DNA from: Asparagopsis taxiformis
Lineage: Eukaryota > Rhodophyta > Florideophyceae > Bonnemaisoniales > Bonnemaisoniaceae
Length of the DNA: 27,866 nt
Direction: 5' to 3'
Assembly: GCA_030407315.1 (NCBI GenBank)
Contig: JALQPE010002326.1
Coordinates: 1-27,866 of the forward strand
Shown here: positions 17,560 to 26,619 of the stretch, piece by piece
Position numbering within the stretch: position 1 is the stretch's first letter
Layout: every line of letters starts with the position of its first letter
The notes under the pieces: model-generated
Database searches by the model: none
The model's input: the letters and a program-made list of their open reading frames with translations, nothing else
Told to the model about the DNA's origin: nothing
Translations under genes and position numbers: made by a program

Positions 17560-18361
17560 ACGAGCGGCGATGCAGATGGCATCACAGACACGACAGATGT
17601 AGTCACAGCGCTTGCATCGCCTTCTTCATTGCCAGTTGCTACGTCGCCCATGGAATCTATGCAGATAACTTCAACGATTTCGATCGCGATTGGAGATGAA
17701 CGGAAGGGTGTGCAATGGGGGAGATTTCGGCATGAAACGGACGCACCGTTTCAGAGTTTGTTTTTTGTGCGTGGAAAATCGGACACCATGCGTAGATTAC
17801 GGGATTTATTCTCAGCATGTTCCAGAGAAACAACGGTTCGTACAGAGTTCAAATTATTCGATTGTCGCGAAGGGTACACAGAGAGACGATGTGAACAAAT
17901 TGAATCAAAACAGGACCAAAACCCATGTCGAGCGTATGCGCAAATGAAAAGGCAGCAAGAATATTATTTAGATGTTTACATGTTTGGTCTGCCAATCGCC
18001 GCCAACGATGCACAATTTGGGCCGAGATTTGCGCACCTCCTTGCGAAAGACTTTGCGAAACTCAGCGCGAATTGGTTGCTAGAAGAAACGAATCGCCGCT
18101 ACCGAGCTCACCAGTCATATTGGTGGTATGTTCGGCCAGAAAGCGTGCGACGCGCATCCATGGGACGACAATTCTAAAGAGCGGCCCGATTCGCCGACGC
18201 CGCTTCTCAAACGGACGTACACGCATACGAAACGATTGTTCATCTGCTTTTTTGCGAGGTTATTCATAAAATTCTTGAAGGGCTTCGTGGGTTGCAGGAG
18301 ACGCACCAGAATTATCGTGTGCAGCATGTGCGAATTTTAGGACTTCCGTTGCAGTTGCTGT
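17560..18361 (+). pseudogene. ORF of unknown function broken by an in-frame TAA
   Basis: The frame is open from a TGA near 17557. The first ATG is at 17650 and a TAA lies at 18175-18177. It starts Ser/Thr/Pro-rich (ALASPSSLPVATSPMESMQ), continues charged (MRRLRDLFSACSRETTVR) and has a helical, aromatic C-terminal part (HLLAKDFAKLSANWLLEETN, HQSYWWYVRPE). After the TAA the same frame remains open and helical (AYETIVHLLFCEVIHKILEG) to a TAG near 18361. An overlapping frame (17690-17947) is also long and could be the real one for the middle section. No domain is recognised. It is probably the 3' part of the region that begins at 16046. Confidence 0.3.
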
Positions 18362-18594
18362 AGCTCCTTCGGAGCGCGTTGAATGAGATAGCCTTTCGCA
18401 ACCATGAGCATGTCGTCGATATTGGTGGATAAGGAGGTGCTGAACGTTACAGTTTCGACGTCCATGAGCATTACTAGTAGGTCGCTGCGTGCACACGATG
18501 ATTTACGTTGCGGGGAATTGATAATTGCTTTCTCAGATAGCGCTGCATTCGCACGATGCAGAAACACAAATATGGTAGATGGTTCTTCCAGCAC
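18337..18594 (-). CDS. Minus-strand ORF, unknown function
   Basis: An 85-codon frame without an early ATG (it opens after a TGA just upstream) ends in a TAA. It looks helical (LLVMLMDVETVTF, MLMVAKGYLIQRAPKELQQL) and could be an exon. The opposite strand carries a 71-codon frame, so strand assignment is uncertain. Confidence 0.2.
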   Translation of the reverse strand: MLEEPSTIFVFLHRANAALSEKAIINSPQRKSSCARSDLLVMLMDVETVTFSTSLSTNIDDMLMVAKGYLIQRAPKELQQLQRKS

Positions 18595-18851
18595 ACTGTG
18601 TACACCTCATACACTATGAGCAGTACCTTGGAACGACAATCGTCAAAATTGATCTGGAAAATAGAAAATAGACGGCAGATTCATACATGCGTTTCGGCAA
18701 TACTAACAATGCACCAATCGATGTACGATCGTACTGTGCCTTCGACCACGTTTCACACATGGCCAGTGCATGTCACTATTGACAACTGCGCCACAGATTG
18801 ACAACTTAGGTAATTCTGTTCTAATTTTTTATTCTTTTCTGCTAGTATACT

Positions 18852-19481
18852 GTGTTCATTACGTGTTCCAGTTTTTCCACACTATCGGATCTGCTAGGAT
18901 TGGGGCTCAGATGGCGAACTGAGTCTCTGGTTCATAGGCGTAACATAAGCAACTCGGAAGGGGAGGAGAATGAAGAGTGTGGTGACATGAACGGAACAGC
19001 GAGGCCATGTGCTCTGCGGTTGTTTGGTACGATATTGTGCTCGGAAACGATGGAAGCACAGTCGACATCTGTTGCAATTGGCAGTAGCTCGTTCTGCATT
19101 GCCGGATCTAAATCGAACGTATGGTGTCTGGCTCGCAACGGTAGTGCTGTAGTCCAAGGTGAATATGTGAACGGAATGGAGCTGCAGGAATGTCCCTCGA
19201 TATGTGGCGTGCACGGGGGGTTCGATGGTGACGGGGGTCTAGAAGGGTGGAGAACCGAAAGAAAGAAATGTTTCCGCATTGAATGGGAACCTACGACGCA
19301 AAGGAAAAGAGGAAGGGCTGGTGACATGTTGTGGGGAACATTGAGAGTGCATATGCCGTATGTCATATTCCGTGGTGTGGAAGAACCATGTAGAATAGGC
19401 AAGTTAATATCGGAAGATGTGGTCAATGATGTGGTGGGGTATAGTGTGTCAGAGAAAAGGGCAGAGGAGTACATAAAATGA
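18852..19481 (+). CDS. 209-codon ORF, unknown function, strand uncertain
   Basis: The forward frame opens with GTG. The first ATG comes at the MNGTARP segment (about 18987), so an upstream exon or the shorter start would be needed. Content is mixed and Cys-containing, with the most protein-like part at the C-terminus (RIGKLISEDVVNDVVGYSVS). A 228-codon minus-strand frame (19618 to 18932) overlaps it fully; that one is Ser/Pro/His/Leu-rich, as antisense frames often are, so the plus strand is preferred. No domain is seen on either. Confidence 0.25.
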   Translation: MFITCSSFSTLSDLLGLGLRWRTESLVHRRNISNSEGEENEECGDMNGTARPCALRLFGTILCSETMEAQSTSVAIGSSSFCIAGSKSNVWCLARNGSAVVQGEYVNGMELQECPSICGVHGGFDGDGGLEGWRTERKKCFRIEWEPTTQRKRGRAGDMLWGTLRVHMPYVIFRGVEEPCRIGKLISEDVVNDVVGYSVSEKRAEEYIK

Positions 19482-19662
19482 TACAGGTAGTGAGATGAAC
19501 ATGGAAGAACTAGTTTAATTATTCTGAAGCATACATTGCGGAGCAGAGGCAAGCAATGGGAACTACTACAGTCACATGAAGACGGCGGTGTTCCAGCTAG
19601 AACAGTTCTACATGCCAATTAAAGAAATACCAAGTTCATCATCCTCCTCGAGAGGTACACAA

Positions 19663-21280
19663 TCATGATTGGAAAACCGGTCTGTTTGCTGGGTTATCTT
19701 CTGAGCGCTCAGTATGTCTGAAGCCTGAAACGAAACGGACAGACTCGTATTCTTGTGCTGTTAGGTTTCTCTTCTTTCTAATGATCCCCGTGAGGCAGTC
19801 ACCTCCCATGAGGTAGTCCCGGAGCTCAAGATGTCCCCATGTAACGCGCAAGGGGAATCCATCCTTCCCAAAATGAGATGTAGGCTGTTGTTTCAGGGCT
19901 TCGTTAAATAAACCTTGGAGGCATATTGCAATCTTATAACATGCTTGAATAGCATGAGGTTCATGACAGAGCATCTACAGTTGTGTACATTGGCAAAAAC
20001 TGCATAACAATATCATAGCTAGAGTAAGAAAGGAGAATGAACAGACAGCCAACTTCTCCACTCGCGTACTCGCAATGTTTTCACCATCGATATCACCGCT
20101 CACCTGAACTATGTAAGTAACCTGAATGTGAAGCTCAGGACGGCTCAGAATGAAATTTGAGAAGATGGAATCATTTTTTGAATACACTTCGAGAGCTTCT
20201 TCTCCTGTTCCGTAAGCTCTCGAAGTTGTCTGAATAGAGTCAGGTGGACACATTTCTGTTGTGGAAACAGCATGGGCAGGAGAAACATCCACAGTTGCCT
20301 TCATATCTCGGTGGATGAGGAAGAATGCTTGTTTGACCAATTCCATTTTCATCTGTTCCCGGGAAGTGTTGAAGAACTGTGTAAGCTGCCGTAGTGCAGA
20401 GGTAATAATCGGAATAGACTGTAAGTCAGACGGAGAAAGGTTGGATACAGCGGAAGAAGATGATGAGGATGTACCAGTACGGCGTGCTTCTTTCGAACCA
20501 GACAGTCGGCGACGCTTTGAAAGAGTAACCTGCAAATGCGTAGACTGTTCCACGTTTCGTTCTGCCTCCGTGGGCATCGAGATATCCATGGCATGGAAAA
20601 GAGCTCGTTGGGAAATGTGCAGCCAAGACGGCTTTTCGATGGGCACTACTGTAGCATTGCGTAGTGCATAGTCTCGAGATAGAGTATTGCTGTTCAAGTC
20701 CTCCTCCCCAGGATCGAGGACCCCAGCATTCCTGCTCGTCGAGTCCTTCCATCGCACAATTCTGTCATTTGCCATTGAAATAAACGCAGTTCCGATAATA
20801 GAGCGTTTTAAGAACACATGTCGTTTCCCTACTGCCGTTCCGATAAGAGATCTCTTAGATTGCCTTACCTCAGAATTTGAACTTGAAGTCTGCGAAAACG
20901 ACAGGGCAGCAAGAAGCAACGTTGTGCAGGAATCCACCTGTGGTGATGTTGCAGACCTCGAATTACAATTGTTGAGCAAATTGGCGTCAACAAAGGTTTT
21001 AACAAGCTCTGCAACAGTTCTGAAAGCGACGAATCGAGATGTCACCTGCCTGTTGTTGAACAGAGAAGACACCAGCGTGGCAATTTGACCTGCTTTTCTT
21101 GATCTCTCATCCAGAACACACTGAAGGGACAGTGTTTGTTCCGGCAGCAGCGGAGGCCATGTATCGAATACACGCCAGCTCCAATTGAATAGACGAAAGG
21201 GAATCGCGCATGTACTGTTCGAGGGATGCGAACCGTTCTTCGAACTTTGCAAACCTAGTCAAAGATAAATCATCTCTCAT
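19663..21280 (-). CDS. Predicted three-exon gene of unknown function
   Basis: Not recognised. The proposed start is the ATG at 21280. Exon 1 (21280-21122) encodes an amphipathic helix (TRFAKFEERFASLEQYMRDS). Intron 1 (21121-21046, 76 nt, gtgtgt...ggcag) restores phase into exon 2 (21045-20104, 314 codons). Exon 2 has a Ser- and Arg-rich middle (LSKRRRLSGSKEARR plus a serine run) and a helical domain (ITSALRQLTQFFNTSREQMK). Intron 2 (20103-19975, 129 nt) has a consensus donor cag|gtgagc and a tgtag acceptor; it removes an in-frame TAG. Exon 3 (19974-19663) ends in a TGA and continues helical (YKIAICLQGLFNEALKQQPT). The total is about 470 residues, and the basic patch suggests the nucleus. Intron 2 is the better supported; intron 1 is inferred from phase. 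It lies between the two methyltransferase genes on the strand of the SET fusion. Confidence 0.45.
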
Positions 21281-21580
21281 TTTTGCTGGAAACCGTTGAA
21301 TGGTTCACGCCCAGGATAGAGTACTTGAGTAGAACTGGAAACGTTGCTGAGGAGAAGGGAAGGATAAGTAGAAGAGACCAGGGGGAAACTTGTCTCGAGC
21401 ATGGACGGGAAGATGTAACGGATAAGGACATTGGTACGGCCGTTACAAAAGCTGCGGGCAGTAACGGTCCTGGGCATACCCAAAAGCAATGGAGCCAGCA
21501 ATGCAATCAGCCAGAGAAGTTATTTTGGTTGCATCTCTATGTGTTTGCAGAACGTAGGCTAAGGTATATTCGGGGCAAGG

Positions 21581-21698
21581 AAATTGGTAATCTTTTTTGC
21601 GCTGAAATTGCTGCAGTAAAGAGTGATCTACCCAAGTGCACATAGGTAGATCAGTTTTTACTGCAGTAATTTCATAGCTAGAAAAATTACCGAAATTT
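21581..21698. repeat. Foldback element (MITE-like), diverged copy 1
   Basis: 118 bp inverted repeat with aaattggtaat at the left and attaccgaaattt at the right. Each arm carries a version of the ttactgcagtaa core, which at the left is gctgcagtaa. The short centre contains aagtgcac. It is the most diverged of three family members. Confidence 0.8.
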
Positions 21699-22087
21699 AA
21701 TCTCAGCACTATGTAAGCAGCACTAGCTGACTATGTAGATGACCACGGTTCAGTTTGTTCTTCAGGGCTGTTTTGTTGCTAGGAGCGTTAACGCTATAAT
21801 TATAGAAGCGTTAAACTTCATACCACATATAATGTACATTGAGCAGCTTTTCCTGCGTGTGGTACATGCATGATGTACGATATGCGAGAATGGATGTACA
21901 ATGTACAAGACAGTTGTGGTACCTGCATTTCTCTCTACATTGTCATTGTGCTGAAAAACAAGCGGAGACCGTCCGCATGTGGAACAAGGCAAACAACTAA
22001 GAACGGCTGGTATCCAAACCTCAGCCTTCGACATGCCATGTAGGGTTGTGTGGTGCCCGTGGGTATGCCAGAAACACATACAAGGCA

Positions 22088-22213
22088 GCGTAAAATTTGT
22101 ATTTTTTGGGCTCTAAAATTACTGCAGTAAAAACTGATCTAGCAAAGTGCACTCGGGTAGATCAGTTTTTACTGCAGTAATTTTTGAGCCCAAAAAATTA
22201 CCAAATTTTACGC
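22088..22213. repeat. Foldback element (MITE-like), copy 2
   Basis: 126 bp inverted repeat running from gcgtaaaattt to aaattttacgc. Each arm holds ttactgcagtaa followed by aaactgatct (or its complement), with an unpaired centre containing aagtgcac. It lies about 190 bp downstream of the SET stop codon. No clear target-site duplication was found. Confidence 0.9.
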
Positions 22214-22399
22214 ACAGAATATACCTTGTCCAACCTTATGAAGACGCATTACGTACCAAACGGGAAATTCTTCTACGCATTGCTTGCTTGGGGGGAAAGA
22301 GTACATTACGATAAAAATAAATTGAAGGTATGGGAAACAGAGTGAGAACATTAATGGAGAAGGATTTACTAGTGAAATTTGACTGTGAGAGGGTAACAG

Positions 22400-24054
22400 C
22401 TAGACAGTGAAGTAATCATGACCGTATTCGATAAACAGCTCGGATCCAGCTGAGATAGCCTCGTTAGCAGTAACACATACAACTTGGTAGCTAGACACAG
22501 AGCTCTCGCTGATGAGTTCTTGTACAGGGGAGGAGAAACTAACATTAGCAGTTCGCGACGGGCGATCGGTTCCCTCTGCTGGATCCACGAACGTTGGGTC
22601 GTTGATTTTCGAAGCAGCGCAATACTCGAATGGAACAATGAAGATGGGGCGGCTAGACGTAGACGGAAGCAAGCAGGTGATATTTGGGTCCTTGATTTGA
22701 ACTGCGTACTTCTGGAAGCGCTCAATCGAGAACGAAGTCGGACCCGTACCAAACGTCTTCAGTTTTGCTTGGTAGAGATCCTTGTAAACCACTGCCCCAA
22801 AATAGTACCCGACGATATCTCCTGGATCAATATCTACTCTTGCGAAGAGTCCATCACCAGCTGCAGGTATAGTTGAAGTTGCAACGTATACATTGTGTGC
22901 CATTGCATCAATTGATAGCAGGGTTTTACTATCCATGGTGGACAACAAGCCCAGCAGTGATTGTGGACATTTGTGAATAGGAAGGTCTATCAAGTCATTG
23001 TGCTGGTCTGGGATGCACCAAATGGCGGTCAGAAAGCTGATGAGGTGGGGTGGAAGTTGTGTCGAACTTGGTAAACTGGAGGGGTTCTTCGAGTGGGAAT
23101 CGTCATCGGAAGTTCCGAGTTGAGAAGTGGCCAGCTGCTGCAGGGCGGGCGTGGACTGTTGAACAAAGTTCCCAATGGAGACCTGCTCCAGAAATGCAAG
23201 ATTGACTCTAGGAAGGGATAGTTCAAAGCAGTCCGTGAACTTCTCACACCCCACAAACCTCCTGTACTGACCGTGGTGCATAGTAAGGCATGCAACTGCA
23301 GTAGAGAAAGTGCCAGCAAACATGTCCACGACCAATCTCCCTGGTTTGAGAAACGTCCAATGAGCTCTTGCATGAGAGCTACGGTCTTCTGCTCGGGGCG
23401 CAACGTAACCTTTTTCTTGTCCTTGTCCAAATATTTCACTGTCTCCGATGCTGTGATGCGCGGGATGTTGTCGATGACATTTGTCCAAGCCTTGAACCGA
23501 GAAGGGATGTATCCTGCATTTCGGTAGTTCACCATCCCCCAGCCTTCTTTACCCTTACCCAGCTTCGTAGCATGTACAACCAGCTCGACCATATTTAACA
23601 AACTGGTCGTAATCCTATACGGAGGCGAAGTAAAATGGGTGGGGCTCCGAGTACAGACGATAGGCTGCGAATCAACCGCGAACATAGGACTACCCGTAGA
23701 GTATTTCACTTTGCGAAGCTCGTATACCCAATTGTAGAACAGAGCAGCAGATGTGAATATGAGAACATGACCACCCTTGCGCGTAACCTTGGAAATTTCA
23801 GCTACCGTGTCTTCGATTTCTTCCTGACGGAGGACATCGTAACCAGAGTTTCCTCTGCCAGACATACGCCTAGTATTGTACGGCGGGTCAGTGAGTACCA
23901 ACTGAGCACCTTCCCGGATTTGCGGCTTTCGAGGATTGTCAACAGCGTCATAGTTCTTCAAAAGGTCTCTGAAGCTGCAGTTGAAAGTATGCAGGACAGA
24001 TCCTTTCATGTTGTCCATTTCTGGAGGAATCAACACTTCATCTTCTGCACGCAT
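22400..24054 (-). pseudogene. Beta-class DNA methyltransferase fused to a SET domain, with a one-base frameshift
   Basis: The first frame (from the ATG at 24054, mapped upstream to about 24215 with NLS-like AKRRRLDE) carries QLVLTDPPYNTRRM (motif IV, residues 51-64) and ends its sense part at MQELIGRF. The SAM motif follows one frame over: FLKPGRLVVDMFAGTFSTAV. The two join if one base is added near 23345-23352 in a tttctc context. The other methyltransferase has the same arrangement (QELL..F.PPG.LV.DPFAGT), which confirms the join. After a Ser/Gln linker, a SET domain starts at about 22936 (MDSKTLL, then GDGLFARVDIDPGDIVGYYF). Its middle has KINDP and ANVSF in place of the usual NHSC, and it ends SAGSELFIEYGHDYF before a TAG. 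The expected activities are DNA amino-methylation and protein lysine methylation. Decay and assembly error are both possible explanations of the shift. Confidence 0.85.
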
Positions 24055-25954
24055 GGATTTTATATCAGCTCTGGCCGCTTCGGCGGTACCGCTGTTACCG
24101 CTATTCCTGCTCGAGCTTCCTGCACCAGAAGGGCTTTCATCTAGTCGTCTGCGTTTAGCATTCGGGCTCGTTCCGTTCCCGCCGGGCGGAGAATCCGTAC
24201 TGGAGAAGCTGTTCTCTCAGTGTCTCCGAACAGCTCCTCATTAGGGTCGGGCGTTGATTGTGGCTCTTCTGTGAGGCTGAATGCCGTGAGTTGCCTTTCA
24301 ACCATACCCAGAGCCCGAATAGTCGTAAACCTCCCAGCATCTGGGGGACCAGTCGACGCCTGGAAGCCCTGTAGGAAAGGTATTGCTCGCGGTGAAGAAA
24401 CGGTTTGGTCGAACAATTCTTTGTGCCGACAGATCGTCATTATGTGCTCCCAGAAGGACGTGCGCAGAGGCGCATCTGAGCATCTTGCAGCAGCGTACGA
24501 TGGACAGCCGCACTCGAGATGCTTGCCGAGTGCTGCACTCTTCGAACAGCTCCTCTGCCGTGCAACAAAGTCTTCAGCTCTCGAAGCGGTGCGAAGCCCC
24601 TATTTTCCGAGTCCAGGACGTGGTACGTGAATACTCTCTGGTCGTACAGAAGGTACGGTTGCAAGAGCTCCTCTGTATTGGTAGCCCCTAGCGACTTTGC
24701 CAATACATCCCATGACTTCAGAATCACATGAATACCATATCCAAGACGCTGGGCAGTCCACGGACTATCCTTCTTGAGAAGCGGCGTGGGTCTATTCGAA
24801 GACCTCGTTCTTGTACGTGAGCGTGGCCGGGATTCTGCCTGCAACTTCCAGTCTCGGTCCATTTGTATCAATGCCATGAGAAATACAACCCTCTCGAAAG
24901 TTGTGGTAAGTCTCGGAGTTGTCCAGCTATCTTGATGCGAAGCGCGCTCCTGGATCTGTGAAACGAAGAATTGGCATGCTAGTGATTGTCTTGAGAAGGC
25001 ATCTCGACCAATCGCGGACTGGGAGAAGTATGCTCGGTGTAGAACTCTTTCTGAACTGGAAGTGGTGGTCCAGGACTCTGAGAGTTTTTGAGTGGATCCT
25101 CTGCTGATTGCTCATCACGCTCATGGACAAACACGGGAATAAAGAAGGATACGGATAAATCCAGCAACCCACAGCTCGTGAGGAATAGATCCCATACCCG
25201 TGTGTCTATATCTTCACTACCATCTTCACCAGCAGAAATGGTGAAGTTTCGGACTGCTTGCACAATGTTAAAGGTGTGACGATGGTAGGCATACGAGAAC
25301 CATTTATCCAGAACGATTGAAGCATTCGCTGGCAGGTCAAACTTGTACATACTGCTCACAGCCCTTCGAAACGCTGTGAGCGAACGTTCTGCAAGGGGCA
25401 CATGATCCTCTTTCTTCTCAGCTTCATGCCAACAGTCTCGCATGTGAGCGACTATTGCTACACTTTCGTAGAACGGAATAATCCTTTCCCTCTCCAAGAT
25501 GAAAGAGAATAGAGGCAAGCGTATGTGGTTTGGTAGTAATAGATTCGTAGCTCATGCGAAGTAAATATCTCGATGTGTTCCGTCGGGGGCGCGACCACAC
25601 CTCCTCGCACACGTCCAAGGTTACGTCACCATTGTCCGCAATGCTACCGTACAGATAGAGACGTTCGAAATCCAGATGCACTACGGATGTGACATCGGAG
25701 GCTGGGGTGCTAGCCCCTGCGATAGCAGGAATTGAAACAACGCGAGCGGGATCAACCCATAGAATGGTTCCGTTTCCGTACTTGTCAGATGGATGCATCG
25801 GCCCATCTTCGCTGTACGTTTCGACAAGCCCGTGCCGGGGTTTGTGGCTGCGCCATTTCAGGGGATGCTCGGGAACGAGGGAGAAGAGAGAATGCGATAG
25901 ATTGGTAGAGAAGATTGCAATGCAATCCGGCACATGTGCCTGACAGGACGGCAA
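24055..25954 (-). pseudogene. Large helical protein segment upstream of the methyltransferase-SET frame, frame-broken
   Basis: An ATG at 25954 opens a frame (WRSHKPRHGLVETYSEDG, GTILWVDPARVVSIPAI, VHLDFERLYLYGSIADNGDV). It passes by single-base shifts to FSFILERERIIPFYESVAIV and LPANASIVLDKWFSYAYHRH (to about 25000). It then moves to SLACQFFVSQIQERASHQDS and LGYGIHVILKSWDVLAKSLG, then VRLSIVRCCKMLRCASAHVL, then RAIPFLQGFQASTGPPDAGR and the acidic PDPNEELFGDTE, and so into the methyltransferase. At least five frame changes are needed, with no nonsense codon required in the kept segments. I recognise no domain. About 600 residues, mostly helical, could be the N-terminal half of one multidomain protein with the methyltransferase and SET, or a separate upstream gene. 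Confidence 0.5.
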
Positions 25955-26230
25955 GGGATTTTTCCGCGCGCCCGCAAAATTTGAAATTGGAATTTATGGA
26001 AGCCCCGATTTCTGACGAGGGGTCGCGGGATGATGAAAGATTTGGAGTTTTGTTGTTGAAGATTGGTGAAGGGGTGCAATGTTTTCAACGGGTATGCAGC
26101 TTGGGCGCATTCTGTATCATGACAGTGCATTAAACAAAATCTCCACAACCTTGAGCTAGCTTCACTAATAATACAGAGACACTGCACCTAAATTCAAGCC
26201 CCATTAGCTACAGACGGTCGCCAGACGAGT

Positions 26231-26356
26231 CTAAAATTTGGTAATTTTTTTGGGCACAAAATTACTGCAGTAAAAAACTGATCTAGCCAAGTGCACTTTG
26301 CTAGATCAGTTTTTACTGCAGTAATTTTTGAGCCCAAAAAAATTACAAAATTTTAG
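26231..26356. repeat. Foldback element (MITE-like), copy 3
   Basis: 126 bp near-perfect inverted repeat from ctaaaatttggtaat to attacaaaattttag. Arms carry ttactgcagtaa and actgatctagc, with centre caagtgcacttt. Same family as 22088-22213. It lies between the oxygenase-like pseudogene and the methyltransferase-SET segment. Confidence 0.9.
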
Positions 26357-26619
26357 GACCTGAATAGCAGCTGGAAAACACAAAGTAGAGGGTACTGCTG
26401 AGGTCGGGAGCGCTCTTAGCTCATGGATACGCACTCGTTAGTCTGGGTTGAGAGGGAAAAACAATATCGTAGATCACAGAATGTCACAAGTTGTCAGTAA
26501 GCAATAGGGAAGAGTATACTGTTAGTATATTGTATATTATGCTACAGGTGAAGCAATGGAGGAACATTAAGAAAACAATAGAAACTTTAGTTGAGAGCAA
26601 CCTATAGGTGAAATCCTAC

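Noticed and set aside
4417..18361. Possible reassignment of TAA/TAG to glutamine, because several frames continue in a protein-like way past these codons (15685, 16328, 18175, near 27556).
   Set aside because: In-frame TGA codons also interrupt a recognisable remnant (PP4R3-like), the methyltransferase uses many CAA/CAG and no internal TAA/TAG, the SET domain ends naturally at TAG, and single-base shifts explain most cases. Decay or sequence error is simpler.
18932..19618. 228-codon minus-strand frame as a gene.
   Set aside because: Ser/Pro/His/Leu-rich composition typical of an antisense frame, no ATG at its beginning, and a competing plus-strand frame over the same bases.
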